Assembly (NCBI RefSeq): GCF_002836515.1
Contig: NZ_PJBC01000060.1
Coordinates: 246,857-310,856, forward strand
Source of the DNA: Pseudomonas sp. Choline-02u-1
GTDB taxonomy: Bacteria; Pseudomonadota; Gammaproteobacteria; Pseudomonadales; Pseudomonadaceae
Direction: 5' to 3'
DNA length: 64,000 nt
The notes beneath the pieces are model-generated. The model ran no database searches. It was given only the letters and a program-made list of their open reading frames with translations, and had not been told where the DNA came from. A program made the position numbers and the translations under genes. The stretch's first letter is position 1; the number at the start of each line of letters is the position of its first letter. Positions 25,892-34,588 of this stretch are shown piece by piece.

Positions 25892-26341
25892 TCATTGGCC
25901 TCCGGCCATGCGAGTCAGAGGCGCCAGCCCGGTGCTCATCGCGCGGTTGACAGTGTTGGAAATCGACGCGCCGGAGCCACCGCCACTGCCAGTGCGCATA
26001 CCGGGCAGGCCGTTCTGGTTGGTCAGGGTGTTCATGCCGGGCAGGTTGGAACTGGGCGTGCTCATGTTGCCGCGAATCGATGAGCCGCTGGCGACGCTGG
26101 CGAAATCGCCATCGCTGAGTTCGGTGCTGCTGAGGGTCTGATTGATCCGCGCCGAAGGGTTGGCGTTGACCGTGGTCGGGTAGGGGTCTTTACCGCCATT
26201 GCGGCCGATCGGGATCGGCTGAACATCGCGGTTGAGAACGATCACGCCGTTGCCTTCAGCCTGGGCGCCGACGCTGATCAATGCGCTGGCTGCTGATCCG
26301 ATCAGCAGGAGGCAGGTCAGGCTTTTATTGAATGTCCCCAC
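25892..26341 (-). CDS. fapA: FapA, periplasmic regulator/chaperone of Fap fibrillation
   Basis: 149 residues, first gene of the operon. The start codon is GTG (26339-26341) with AAGGA about 10 nt upstream. A signal peptide (about 1-28, ending VGAQA) precedes EGNGVIVLNRDVQPIPIGRNGG and a disordered Ser/Gly/Asn-rich body that includes ARINQTLSSTELSDGDFASVASGSSIRGNMS. In studied strains FapA affects the FapB/FapC ratio in fibrils and slows aggregation like a chaperone. A -24/-12 promoter match lies about 55-70 nt before the start. Confidence 0.94.
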   Translation of the reverse strand: MGTFNKSLTCLLLIGSAASALISVGAQAEGNGVIVLNRDVQPIPIGRNGGKDPYPTTVNANPSARINQTLSSTELSDGDFASVASGSSIRGNMSTPSSNLPGMNTLTNQNGLPGMRTGSGGGSGASISNTVNRAMSTGLAPLTRMAGGQ

Positions 26342-26393
26342 GGCTGCGATTCCTTCTTCAGTGGGCTGGGTTGTTCAGCGTTGTGAAGGAGAG

Positions 26394-26409
26394 AGCGAAA
26401 GCTGTGCCG
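26394..26409 (-). promoter_or_regulatory. Predicted sigma-54 (-24/-12) promoter of the fap operon
   Basis: On the minus strand CGGCACAGCTTTCGCT aligns with the consensus TGGCACG-N4-TTGCA, with GG and GC exactly 12 nt apart as required. Transcription would begin near 26383, giving a leader of about 42 nt before the fapA GTG. It fits the intact sigma-54 activator encoded at the other end of the cluster. Confidence 0.72.
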
Positions 26410-26472
26410 GTTTTGAATTGATCTGTGTTTTCAGTTACTTGGCTGATCTGCAGGATGGCCTGTAGCGGGCAC

Positions 26473-26646
26473 TGTTTCAGCGCTGAGACACCTCAGTGGG
26501 CGAGGGAATGGCGACTGGCGTTACAAAGCTCTGGAACAAGGGTTTGCGCCGATGTGTTTCATCGACGTAACAGAGGACGTGACGCAGCCATGAACCACGT
26601 TTGGACGGGGGCTTTGCGCGCTCAGGAGTGTTTCAAAAACGGACAG
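26473..26646. promoter_or_regulatory. Upstream TGTTTCA-type sites, candidate enhancers of fap
   Basis: Upstream of the predicted promoter lie an 18-bp dyad TGTTTCAGCGCTGAGACA (26473-26490, 16 of 18 symmetric), a related TGTTTCATCGACGTAACA (26555-26572, 14 of 18) and a weaker TGTTTCAAAAACGGACA (from 26629). They sit about 100, 180 and 250 bp before the start site, right for enhancer-binding protein sites. This is pattern recognition, not proof. Confidence 0.45.
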
Positions 26647-26674
26647 ATGTGCTCGAAATGGCGGCGTGTTGACC

Positions 26675-27199
26675 TTAATCGGACAGCAAACGCTCGACCG
26701 CCGCGAACGCTTGAGTCTGACGTTCGACCCAGTTGCCTTCGATGACTTGCAGCGACTGGTGGTGCTGAATCAACCAGGCGCGGGTGGCTTCGTAGAAGGC
26801 CATGCGATCTTCAAGATTTGGTTGGCAGCGCTGGCCATCTTCGGCCCAGTCGATCTGTTGCGGCGACAGCAGCAGGTGCAGGTCGTAATGGCGTGTGAGC
26901 AATTCGGGTTCCAGCCAGGCGGGGCAGTCACCGAACAGGGTCTGACTCCAGAGAATGTTGCTCAGCAGGTGAGTGTCGAGGATCAGCAGGGAGGGCTGTT
27001 TCGCACGCGCCAGATCTTCCCATTGCAACTGGCCTCGGGCGATGTCGGGGATATCCGCCAAACAGGTGTCGCGGGGATTTTGCTCGATGAACCGACGCAC
27101 ATATTCATCAACGCGCACGCCGCCGAAGCGCTGTTCCAACCCTGCCGCCAGCCAGCTCTTGCCGGTGGATTCCGGGCCCGTGAGCACGACGACTTTCAT
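26675..27199 (-). CDS. NadR-like AAA/P-loop kinase (predicted ribosylnicotinamide kinase)
   Basis: 174 residues. P-loop VVLTGPESTGKSWLAAGLEQ (residues about 3-22) and a Walker-B-like LLILDTHLL match the kinase half of NadR; the adenylyltransferase and DNA-binding parts of full NadR are absent. It would phosphorylate nicotinamide riboside to NMN. The gene overlaps pnuC by the ATGA of its start, so transporter and kinase are coupled: uptake plus trapping. Start 27199 is fixed by that overlap and by MKVVVLTG homology. The fap operon lies downstream on the same strand after 333 nt. Confidence 0.85.
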   Translation of the reverse strand: MKVVVLTGPESTGKSWLAAGLEQRFGGVRVDEYVRRFIEQNPRDTCLADIPDIARGQLQWEDLARAKQPSLLILDTHLLSNILWSQTLFGDCPAWLEPELLTRHYDLHLLLSPQQIDWAEDGQRCQPNLEDRMAFYEATRAWLIQHHQSLQVIEGNWVERQTQAFAAVERLLSD

Positions 27200-27759
27200 G
27201 TGCGCAACGCCGGATCGGCGCGCCATTCTCGCCAGCCTTGTACGGCGAGCAGGGTAAACAGCGCATAGAGGCCAGCAGTCAGGTACAAGCCTTTATAGAT
27301 GAACAGGCCGACAAAAATGACATCCAGGACAAACCACAGCGCCCAGCATTGCAGGCGTTTCTGCGCCATCCACAGTTGCGCGACCAGACTGAAACCGGTG
27401 AGCGCGGCATCGAGCCACGGCTGCGCGGCGTCGGTCCAGTGCGCCATCGCCGCGCCCAGCAGTACGCTGCCGATCGCACCCGTGGTGAGGCCCAGCAGCA
27501 ACGAGCGCGTGTCGAGGCGGCTGACTTCGCGACCGTCATGCATCGTCCCGGCGCGGGTCCATTGCCACCAGCCATAGATCTGCAGCGCGGCGTAGATCAC
27601 TTGCAGCAACATGTCCGAATACAGCTTCACTTCAAAGAAGATCCAGCTGTAGAGCAACACCATGACCAGCCCGATGGGCCAGCACCACGGGTTCTGTTTG
27701 ACTGTCAGCCACACGGCAATCACACCGAGGGCAGCGGCGAACAGTTCAAGCCCGGACAT
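27196..27759 (-). CDS. pnuC: Nicotinamide riboside transporter PnuC
   Basis: 187 residues with seven hydrophobic segments. Family stretches: WCWPIGLVMVLLYSWIFFEVKLYSDMLLQVIYAALQIYGWWQWT (the W-rich substrate region) and ALWFVLDVIFVGLFIYKGLYLTAGLYALF. PnuC carries nicotinamide riboside by facilitated diffusion; the overlapping NadR-like kinase would trap it. A thiamine-specific PnuT is possible by fold, but the kinase partner argues for nicotinamide riboside and no thiamine riboswitch is seen upstream. AAGGAA precedes the ATG at 27759. Confidence 0.9.
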   Translation of the reverse strand: MSGLELFAAALGVIAVWLTVKQNPWCWPIGLVMVLLYSWIFFEVKLYSDMLLQVIYAALQIYGWWQWTRAGTMHDGREVSRLDTRSLLLGLTTGAIGSVLLGAAMAHWTDAAQPWLDAALTGFSLVAQLWMAQKRLQCWALWFVLDVIFVGLFIYKGLYLTAGLYALFTLLAVQGWREWRADPALRT

Positions 27760-27819
27760 GAAGATTCCTTTGGGGGAATGAAGAAGGGGGCGGATTGTAC
27801 TGCATTCACCCAAACACTG

Positions 27820-28098
27820 AAGAACCCGCTGGGAACGAACCTGCTCGCGAAAGGGCCTGTCCAGCCGACATCTTCTTCGCCTGACCCGCCGCTTTCGTGA
27901 GCAAGTCCACTCCCACAGGGGTTGTGGTTATGCGCGGATTCCCGCCAACCCCACCCATCTCATGTGGGAGCGGGCTTGCTCGCGAAGACATTGAGTCAGA
28001 CACAGCAAATTCGCCTGACCGGCCGCTTTCGTGAGCAAGCCCAGTCCCACAGGGGTTGCGGTTATGCGCGGATTCCCGCCAACCCCACAGGTTATGGG
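27820..28098. repeat. Two-unit REP array (134-bp period) upstream of pnuC
   Basis: Two REP pairs in direct order. The second head REP TGTGGGAGCGGGCTTGC is at 27963; the first is degenerate near 27838. The linker phrase GTTGTGGTTATGCGCGGATT at 27921 recurs as GTTGCGGTTATGCGCGG at 28055, 134 bp later. The linker differs from that of the 15.4-kb array although the period is equal. It fills most of the 339-nt gap between pnuC and the chemoreceptor gene. Confidence 0.9.
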
Positions 28099-29733
28099 TC
28101 AGACCCGGAACTGGCGCAGCAGCCCGTTGAGCTGTTCGCTCAGTTGCCCAAGCCGCAGACTGGCCGCACTGGATTGCTCCGCCGCCAACGCCGTGCTGTG
28201 CGAAAGGCCGGCCGCCTGGGTGACGTTCTGATTGATGTCTTCAACCACATGCGCCTGCTGCAACGTGGCGCTGGCGATCGAAGCATTCAGGCCATTGAGA
28301 TTACGCAACGCCTGGCCAATTGCATTGAGGCTCGCACCGGCCAGTCCCGCCTGTTCAATGGTCAATTGCGAGGCCTTGCTGCTGTCGCCGATCACCTTCA
28401 CCGCAGCTTCGGAGTGATTCTGCAGGCGCTCGATCATCGACTGGATTTCCGCTGTCGACTTCTGCGTGCGCTGGGCCAGCAAGCGCACCTCATCGGCCAC
28501 CACGGCAAATCCGCGTCCTTGCTCACCCGCACGCGCCGCCTCGATCGCGGCATTGAGCGCCAACAGGTTGGTTTGTTCGGCAATCGAGCGAATCACTTCC
28601 AGCACACTGCCAATTTGCGTGCTCTCGGCCGCCAGCGTGCGAATCACTTCCACCGCCTGATCGATCGTGCCGGACAACTTGTCGATCTGTTGCAGGCTGC
28701 CGTCAATGTTGATCTGCCCCTGTTGCGCCTGCGCTTCGGCATCGCGCATTTCTGCGGCGGCGTGTTCGGCGTTTTTTGCCACGTCCTGCACGCCGTAAGT
28801 GACTTCGTTGATCGCTGTGGCCACCAGTTCCATCTGCTGCGATTGCTGCTGACTGCGCTCTTGCGCCTGCGAGGCGTCGTTGCCCAGGTCACTGGAAGAC
28901 TGGCCCAAGGCGCTGGCTGAAACCTGCAAATCACCGATGACTCTGCGCAACTTGGCGGTGAAAGCGTTGAAGTGATGAGCAAGCTCAGTGACTTCATCCT
29001 TGCCATGGGTATCGAGGCTGCGGGTCAGGTCGCTCTCGCCGCTGGCGATGTTGGCCATCGCATTGACGGTCTCCTGCAGCGGACGAACGATGCTGCGGGC
29101 GATGAGAATCACCAGCAGCGCCATGATCAGCGCAATCGCCAGACCGATTGCCGAGGCCTTGATCATCTGCCCCTTGAATTCGGCCTGCACATCGTCGACG
29201 TATACGCCGGAACCGATCACCCAACCCCACGGCTCGAACAGTTTCACGTACGAGGTCTTCGCTACGGGATCCGTCGCCCCCGGTTTCGGCCAGCGATAAT
29301 CAACCATGCCGGCACCTTTGGCCTTGGCGATAGCGACCATTTCATTGAACACCGCAAAGCCGTCCGGGTCGCGGATCGCCGAGAGATTCTGGCCTTCGAG
29401 TTTGGGATTGGTCGGGTGCATGACCATCACAGGCGTGAGGTCGTTGATCCAGAAATAATCGCTCTGGTCGTAGCGCAGGCCACGGATTGCGGTCAGCGCC
29501 TGCTTTTGCGCCGCGTTCCGGGTCAGGGTGCCGGCGGTTTCCAGGCCATGGTAATAGGTCAGCAGCCCTCTGGCGGTCTGCACCACGTGTTGGGTTTTCT
29601 GCGCCTTGGCGTGATAGAGGTCGTCGTGGATCTGCTTGAGCATCAGCACGCCCAAGGTCAGCAACATGACCACCGCCACAATCAAGATGAGCCACAAGCG
29701 TCGGCTGATCGACACACTGCGCAAGCTGTTCAT
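28099..29733 (-). CDS. Methyl-accepting chemotaxis protein with single Cache (sCache_2) sensor
   Basis: 544 residues: TM1 about 12-32, periplasmic sCache_2 domain about 35-195 (ALTAIRGLRYDQSDYFWINDL, LFEPWGWVIGSGVYVDDV), TM2 about 200-220, HAMP, then the MCP signalling domain with the hairpin tip IEAARAGEQGRGFAVVADEVRLLAQRT. sCache_2 receptors bind small organic acids; Pseudomonas malate receptor CtpM has this layout, so a C2-C4 carboxylate ligand is a fair guess only. It ends with FRV, without the CheR-binding pentapeptide. No chemotaxis genes adjoin. Confidence 0.92.
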   Translation of the reverse strand: MNSLRSVSISRRLWLILIVAVVMLLTLGVLMLKQIHDDLYHAKAQKTQHVVQTARGLLTYYHGLETAGTLTRNAAQKQALTAIRGLRYDQSDYFWINDLTPVMVMHPTNPKLEGQNLSAIRDPDGFAVFNEMVAIAKAKGAGMVDYRWPKPGATDPVAKTSYVKLFEPWGWVIGSGVYVDDVQAEFKGQMIKASAIGLAIALIMALLVILIARSIVRPLQETVNAMANIASGESDLTRSLDTHGKDEVTELAHHFNAFTAKLRRVIGDLQVSASALGQSSSDLGNDASQAQERSQQQSQQMELVATAINEVTYGVQDVAKNAEHAAAEMRDAEAQAQQGQINIDGSLQQIDKLSGTIDQAVEVIRTLAAESTQIGSVLEVIRSIAEQTNLLALNAAIEAARAGEQGRGFAVVADEVRLLAQRTQKSTAEIQSMIERLQNHSEAAVKVIGDSSKASQLTIEQAGLAGASLNAIGQALRNLNGLNASIASATLQQAHVVEDINQNVTQAAGLSHSTALAAEQSSAASLRLGQLSEQLNGLLRQFRV

Positions 29734-30036
29734 AACGCTGTCACTCCGGATTCTTGTTCTTGTAATAAATGATCGCCAGCATCCAGCCGCAGCTGAGTGC
29801 TCGGGGCTGCGCCAGCCAAGCCACGTCGCGCAGGGAGCGCTATTAAGGCTTGTCTGTTAGGATTTCGGCCCCGCGCGCGAAAACCTGAACCCGGTTTTGA
29901 TATTTCACGGAATTTTTACTGATTCGTGTGGATCCTGTGCGCGCGCAATCGCTACAGCTTTTACCGGCTACGCTGGACGCAGTGAACGAAAAAATACTAT
30001 CGGGGCATGCCTCGCGCATCGCTCTCTGGGGGATTG
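29734..30036. other. Intergenic region between chemoreceptor and uppP
   Basis: 303 nt between divergent genes with no convincing gene. It must hold both promoters. A possible -10 TACTAT lies at about 29995 with a poor -35. No hairpin or repeat stands out. Confidence 0.4.
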
Positions 30037-30867
30037 ATGGATCTTTGGACCGCCTTGCAGGCACTGATTCTAGGAGTTGTAGAAGGGCTGACGGAGTTTT
30101 TGCCCATTTCGAGTACCGGACACCAGATCATCGTCGCCGACTTGCTGAATTTCGGCGGCGAACGGGCCATGGCGTTCAATATCATCATTCAGCTCGGGGC
30201 GATTCTCGCGGTGGTCTGGGAGTTTCGCCGCAAGATCCTCGACGTGGTCATCGGCCTGCCGACCCAGCCCAGCGCTCGGCGTTTTACGGCTAATCTGCTG
30301 ATCGCGTTTTTGCCCGCCGTGGTGCTCGGAGTGATCTTTGCCGATCTGATCCACGAATACCTGTTCAACCCGATTACCGTGGCGGCAGCGCTGGTCATTG
30401 GCGGGATCATCATGTTGTGGGCCGAACAGCGCCAACACGAAGTGCATGCCGAAACCGTCGACGAGATCCGCTGGACCGATGCGCTGAAAATCGGTTTCGC
30501 GCAGTGCCTGGCGATGATTCCCGGCACCTCGCGCTCTGGCTCGACGATCATTGGCGGCCTGCTGTTCGGCCTGTCGCGCAAGACCGCCACCGAGTTTTCG
30601 TTTTTCCTTGCCATGCCAACCATGGTCGGTGCGGCGGTGTATTCGGGCTACAAATACCGCGATCTGTTTGTGCCGGCCGATTTTCCGGTGTTCGCGATTG
30701 GTTTCGTCACCGCATTTGTCTTCGCCATGATTGCCGTGCGCGGCTTGCTCAAGTTCATTGGCAACCACAGCTACGCAGCGTTTGCCTGGTACCGGATTGC
30801 CTTCGGCCTGTTCATTCTGGCGACCTGGCAGTTCGGCTGGGTGGACTGGTCGGCAGCGAAGGCATGA
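30037..30867 (+). CDS. uppP: Undecaprenyl-diphosphatase UppP (BacA)
   Basis: 276 residues, polytopic. Catalytic motifs: GVVEGLTEFLPISSTGHQIIV (residues about 12-32, with the (E/Q)xxxE-type and SSTGH elements) and PGTSRSGSTIIGGLLFGLSR near residue 163 with the conserved Arg and Ser. It dephosphorylates undecaprenyl pyrophosphate at the periplasmic face to recycle the peptidoglycan lipid carrier. GGGGG lies 5 nt before the ATG at 30037, which is the reason for this start over 30007. The DUF1294 gene starts within its stop codon. Confidence 0.95.
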   Translation: MDLWTALQALILGVVEGLTEFLPISSTGHQIIVADLLNFGGERAMAFNIIIQLGAILAVVWEFRRKILDVVIGLPTQPSARRFTANLLIAFLPAVVLGVIFADLIHEYLFNPITVAAALVIGGIIMLWAEQRQHEVHAETVDEIRWTDALKIGFAQCLAMIPGTSRSGSTIIGGLLFGLSRKTATEFSFFLAMPTMVGAAVYSGYKYRDLFVPADFPVFAIGFVTAFVFAMIAVRGLLKFIGNHSYAAFAWYRIAFGLFILATWQFGWVDWSAAKA

Positions 30868-31292
30868 GTGATTCCCGCATGCGCCGCCCGCAAGGACAAC
30901 CTTCGGGTGGGCGCCTTCAGCAGGTGAAGTTGAAGCTTGTGGTGCTGCTGGTCGTCTGTGCGCTACCGCTGTTCGGCTCGCTGTCGATGTGGCTGAGCGG
31001 CCTTTCACGGGTGCCGCTGGCGGCGTACGGCGCGGTCAGTGTGCTGGCGTTTCTTCTGTACTGGGCCGACAAGCGCAAGGCCCGCGCCGATGCCTGGCGC
31101 ACCCCGGAAAACATCTTGCACGCGGTAGAGCTGGCGGGCGGTTGGCCGGGTGCGCTGATCGCGCAGCAAGTATTTCGGCACAAGACCCGCAAGGTGTCGT
31201 TTCAGATTCTGTTCTGGGTGATTGTGCTGCTGCACCAGGTGTTCTGGATTGACCAGATTTTTCTCGGTTCGAACCTGTTGTCCCTGTTCTGA
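30864..31292 (+). CDS. DUF1294 small membrane protein
   Basis: 142 residues. Short basic N-terminus, then membrane segments about 24-42, 50-66 and 117-135, with the DUF1294 core RTPENILHAVELAGGWPGALIAQQVFRHKTRKVSFQILFWVIVLLH. Function of the family is unknown; some members carry a cold-shock domain at the N-terminus, absent here. It overlaps uppP by 4 nt (ATGA), so it is translated from the same mRNA. That coupling suggests an envelope role. Confidence 0.88.
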   Translation: MSDSRMRRPQGQPSGGRLQQVKLKLVVLLVVCALPLFGSLSMWLSGLSRVPLAAYGAVSVLAFLLYWADKRKARADAWRTPENILHAVELAGGWPGALIAQQVFRHKTRKVSFQILFWVIVLLHQVFWIDQIFLGSNLLSLF

Positions 31293-31328
31293 ATCCCGCC
31301 GAAATCCCCTGTAGGAGCTGGGCCGCGC

Positions 31329-31688
31329 TTACAGCAGCAGGCCGATTTGAGCCTTTTTAGGCAACTTGCTCACCACCAATTGATGCGAACGCTGCAACAG
31401 GCCCTGCAGTTCCACGGCACCCAGCGGGTAGGGCGGATGCATGATGATCCACTGCGCCCGCGCCAGATACGGCGCCGGATGAATCCCCGGACGGTCGCAA
31501 TGGCCGAGAAACAGATCCTTGTCGACCTTGAACGCCAGCGAGTCGCCGCGTAATCCCTGCAAGGCAAACATCTTGTTGCCGGCAATCGAGAACACCCGCA
31601 CGCCGCCCCATTTGTAGTCTTCCCGCGCGCCGGGCAGGGCCAGACAAAACTCGGCAACTTCGGCTTCGCTCATTTTTCCCGGTTTCAT
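31329..31688 (-). CDS. MmcQ/YjbR family protein
   Basis: 119 residues, YjbR/MmcQ fold. Phrases FCLALPGAREDYKWGGVRVFSIAGNKMFAL and LARAQWIIMHPPYPLGAVELQGLLQRSHQLVVSKLPKK are diagnostic. These CyaY-like/DNA-binding-like small proteins have no settled function. The ATG at 31688 overlaps the stop of the LysR gene by 4 nt, so the two form an operon in which the regulator is first. Confidence 0.9.
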   Translation of the reverse strand: MKPGKMSEAEVAEFCLALPGAREDYKWGGVRVFSIAGNKMFALQGLRGDSLAFKVDKDLFLGHCDRPGIHPAPYLARAQWIIMHPPYPLGAVELQGLLQRSHQLVVSKLPKKAQIGLLL

Positions 31689-32593
31689 AGCAACCGCTCC
31701 CCGCAAGCATTGAACGACTCGACCAGATGATCGATCCACGCACGTACCGCGGGCATTACCCCTCGCCGGTGCGGATACACCGCTTGCAGCCAGCCGCCGG
31801 GCAATGACCACTCCGGCAGCACCTGCACCAGCGTGCCGTTACGCAGTTCGGTCTCGCAGAACATCATTGGCAGCACGGTAAAGCCCTGGCCGGCCAGCAC
31901 GCAGGCCTTGCGCACCACGAAGTCATCGATGCCCAGCCGCGCCTCCATACTCAGATCGACGCTCTTGCCTTGTTGGTCGAGCAAACGTACATGGACCATG
32001 CGATCGGCTTCCAGGGCGCCGAGTACTGGCAGGGTTTTCAGGTCCTGCGGATGGTTGATGGTCTTGCCCTGCATGAACGCCGGGCTGGCGATCACGACCG
32101 CTTGGGCCTGACGCAAGCGCCGCGTGACCAGCAACGGATCTTCATCACCGTGATCGCGCACACGCAACGCCACATCGATACCTTCTGTGACCAGATCGAC
32201 TCGGCGGTTGAGCAGCACGACCTCCAACTGCACTTGAGGAAACTTGCCGAGAAAATCGCTGATCACCGTCGGCAGCATTTCATGGGCAAGCCCGGTCGGG
32301 CACGACACCCGCAAGCGCCCGCGCGGTTCGCTGGACATGCTCGCCACGGCTTCGTCAGCCATTTCGGCTTCCAGCAACATCGCCTGACAGTGGCGCAAAT
32401 AGCGCTCGCCGACAGCAGTCAGGTTCAGTTGGCGCGTGGTGCGTTGCAACAGACGTGCGCCGAGGCGTTCTTCCAGTTCGGCAATTCGTCTTGAAAGCCG
32501 CGACTTTGGAATGCCAAGCAGGCGTCCAGCGGCAGCGAATCCGCCGGCTTCGACCACTTTGGCGAAGTAGTAGAGATCGTTGAGGTCCTGCAT
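31685..32593 (-). CDS. LysR-family regulator divergent from azoR
   Basis: 302 residues, N-terminal winged helix DLNDLYYFAKVVEAGGFAAAGRLLGIPKSRLSRRIAELEERLGARLLQRTTRQLNLT followed by the CrgA-like substrate domain. It starts 126 nt from the divergent FMN azoreductase gene, the typical arrangement for a LysR that controls a quinone/azo reductase in response to quinones or electrophiles. That control is inferred. It is cotranscribed with the MmcQ/YjbR gene after it. Confidence 0.9.
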   Translation of the reverse strand: MQDLNDLYYFAKVVEAGGFAAAGRLLGIPKSRLSRRIAELEERLGARLLQRTTRQLNLTAVGERYLRHCQAMLLEAEMADEAVASMSSEPRGRLRVSCPTGLAHEMLPTVISDFLGKFPQVQLEVVLLNRRVDLVTEGIDVALRVRDHGDEDPLLVTRRLRQAQAVVIASPAFMQGKTINHPQDLKTLPVLGALEADRMVHVRLLDQQGKSVDLSMEARLGIDDFVVRKACVLAGQGFTVLPMMFCETELRNGTLVQVLPEWSLPGGWLQAVYPHRRGVMPAVRAWIDHLVESFNACGERLL

Positions 32594-32719
32594 GTGTGCT
32601 TCCAGCCGTTCTATCAGTGGGACGAACTATCGCATTGTCAGCGACTAATCAGCTATTGGTTTGTTGCGTAGGATTGTCTCCATTCCGTCGCCACCGGCGA
32701 TTCTTTCAGGAGAACCCAC

Positions 32720-33331
32720 ATGAAACTGTTGCACATCGATTCGAGCATTCTGGGCGACAACTCGGCTTCCCGTCAGTTAAGCCGTCAAGTCGTCGACGCT
32801 TGGCAAGCCGCCGAGCCGAGCGCCGTGGTCACCTACCGCGACCTGGCCGCTGATGCCATCAGCCATTTTTCCGCCAACACACTGGTTGCCGCTGGCACCA
32901 CGGCTCAATTGCGCGACGCTGCGCAACAGCACGAAGCCGAGCTGAGCGCTTCGACCCTGGCCGAATTCATCGCGGCCGACGCCGTGGTCATTGGCGCGCC
33001 GATGTACAACTTCACCGTTCCAACCCAGCTCAAAGCGTGGATCGATCGCGTTGCCGTGGCTGGTCAGACGTTCCGCTACACCGAAGCCGGCCCTGAAGGC
33101 CTGTGCGGTGGCAAGAAGGTGGTGATCGTGTCGACCTCCGGCGGCATCCACGCCGGTCAGGCCAGCGGCATCGCTCACGAAGAATATCTGAAGCTGGTGC
33201 TGGGCTTCCTCGGCATCACCGATATCGAGATCGTCCGCGCTGAAGGCCTGGCTTATGGCGAAGAAGTGCGCAACAACGCGATGGGCGCTGCGCAAGCGAA
33301 GATCAGCGAGCAACTGTTCGCCGCCGCGTAA
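32720..33331 (+). CDS. azoR: FMN-dependent NADH-azoreductase/quinone reductase
   Basis: 203 residues with a flavodoxin-like fold. MKLLHIDSSILGDNSASRQLSRQVV is the FMN phosphate-binding start, MYNFTVPTQLKAWIDRV the second FMN contact, and GGKKVVIVSTSGG(I)H the third. Enzymes of this group reduce quinones and azo dyes by two electrons and protect against quinone stress. AGGAGA lies 7 nt before the ATG. It is preceded by a divergent LysR gene and followed by a hairpin terminator. Confidence 0.94.
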   Translation: MKLLHIDSSILGDNSASRQLSRQVVDAWQAAEPSAVVTYRDLAADAISHFSANTLVAAGTTAQLRDAAQQHEAELSASTLAEFIAADAVVIGAPMYNFTVPTQLKAWIDRVAVAGQTFRYTEAGPEGLCGGKKVVIVSTSGGIHAGQASGIAHEEYLKLVLGFLGITDIEIVRAEGLAYGEEVRNNAMGAAQAKISEQLFAAA

Positions 33332-33369
33332 GGCTTGCGTGAAGAACAGCTACTGTTCAGGCAATCCCC

Positions 33370-33420
33370 AAAAAACTCTGTATTCTGGTTCTGCAAGGGC
33401 CAGATGCGGAGTTTTTTGTT
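33370..33420 (+). terminator. Intrinsic terminator after azoR
   Basis: Outer stem AAAAAACTC/GAGTTTTTT and an inner CTGG/CCAG stem form a long hairpin ending in six U on the plus strand, 39 nt after the azoR stop codon. Confidence 0.75.
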
Positions 33421-33498
33421 TCCGGCTGTTACATAATCTGGCCCGGGTTATGCAGTTCCGGCACATCAGACGATGTGGTCCAACAGGGTGGGGCGTTC

Positions 33499-34536
33499 AT
33501 GAGGCATCTTTGTGCAATGTTGCTGATTTGCCTGCTGGGCAGCCTGAATTCAGTGCAGGCCGCGCCGGGACGCCACCCTGTCTGGAGCGTTGGGTATCAC
33601 GAAATGACTTTTCTCGACCCGCTTGATCTGCAACCGATGCGCGCCATTGCTTTCTACCCGTCCAGCGACCGCGAGCACATGAGTTTGCTTGAGGGTTACT
33701 CGGTCGAGGCCGGCGAAGACACCAAAGTGGCGATGGGGCGTTTCCCGATGTTGATGCTCTCCCACGGCAACACAGGCACGCCGCTGGCCTTGCATGATCT
33801 GGCGACATCGCTGGCACGCAAAGGCTTTGTGGTGGTGGCGGTGATTCATCCCGGTGACAACTGGCGGGACCATAGCCGACTCGGCACGTTGAGCAATCTG
33901 TACGGGCGGCCGATCCAGATTTCCCGGGCGATCACCGCGACGCTCGCCGATAACATGCTGGCGCCGTTCGTCAATGCTGATCAGGTCGGTGTGATCGGTT
34001 ATTCGGCGGGGGGCGAGACCGCATTGATACTTTCCGGAGCGCAACCGGATCTGGATCGCCTGCGCCGCTATTGCCAGGAACGCCCGGACGATCACGACGC
34101 CTGCAATACGCAGGGCGAGCTGATTGTCGATCGCGACGACTTGCAACCGGTGGCCGATCCACGGGTTCACGCCTTGCTGCTGATGGCGCCGCTGAGCCTC
34201 AAATTCGGCCGCCATACCCTCGCCGATGTGCACGTGCCGGTGCTGCTCTACAGCGGCGACGGGGACAAACTGGTGGCCTTCGATAAAAACGCTGCCGCCC
34301 TGGCGCGCAAACTGCCTACCGCGCCGGACTTCAAACTGTTGGCAGGGGCAGGCCACTTCGTGTTCCTGGCACCCTGCAATGAAGAGCAGATCCGCGCCAT
34401 GCCGGCGTTGTGCACCTATGCTGATGGCGTCGATCGCGAGGACATTCACCGCAACCTGATTTCCGAAGCGGGACGGTTTTTTGCCCATGCGCTGGGCAAA
34501 TCGACGCGGGCAGGAATGCAGACTGCGGATCAGTAA
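33499..34536 (+). CDS. Exported alpha/beta hydrolase (dienelactone hydrolase/PAF-acetylhydrolase-like)
   Basis: 345 residues. Signal peptide about 1-22 (MRHLCAMLLICLLGSLNSVQA). The nucleophile elbow is VIGYSAGGETALIL (Ser near residue 174), an oxyanion region HGNTGTPLALHDLA comes earlier, and the His is likely in LLAGAGHFVFLAPC. The overall order resembles predicted dienelactone hydrolases and bacterial PAF-acetylhydrolase-like proteins of the periplasm. Two Cys pairs (RYCQ..HDACN; APCN..ALCTY) could form disulfides, fitting export. Substrate is unknown. GGTGGGG precedes the ATG. Confidence 0.85.
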   Translation: MRHLCAMLLICLLGSLNSVQAAPGRHPVWSVGYHEMTFLDPLDLQPMRAIAFYPSSDREHMSLLEGYSVEAGEDTKVAMGRFPMLMLSHGNTGTPLALHDLATSLARKGFVVVAVIHPGDNWRDHSRLGTLSNLYGRPIQISRAITATLADNMLAPFVNADQVGVIGYSAGGETALILSGAQPDLDRLRRYCQERPDDHDACNTQGELIVDRDDLQPVADPRVHALLLMAPLSLKFGRHTLADVHVPVLLYSGDGDKLVAFDKNAAALARKLPTAPDFKLLAGAGHFVFLAPCNEEQIRAMPALCTYADGVDREDIHRNLISEAGRFFAHALGKSTRAGMQTADQ

Positions 34537-34588
34537 GCCCGCCCCCAACACCCAATCGATGCCGAGAGCGGGCTTGCTGTCGCGCTGA

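Noticed and set aside
27760..27830. Thiamine or NAD riboswitch before pnuC
   Set aside because: The leader is short and no conserved riboswitch core was visible.
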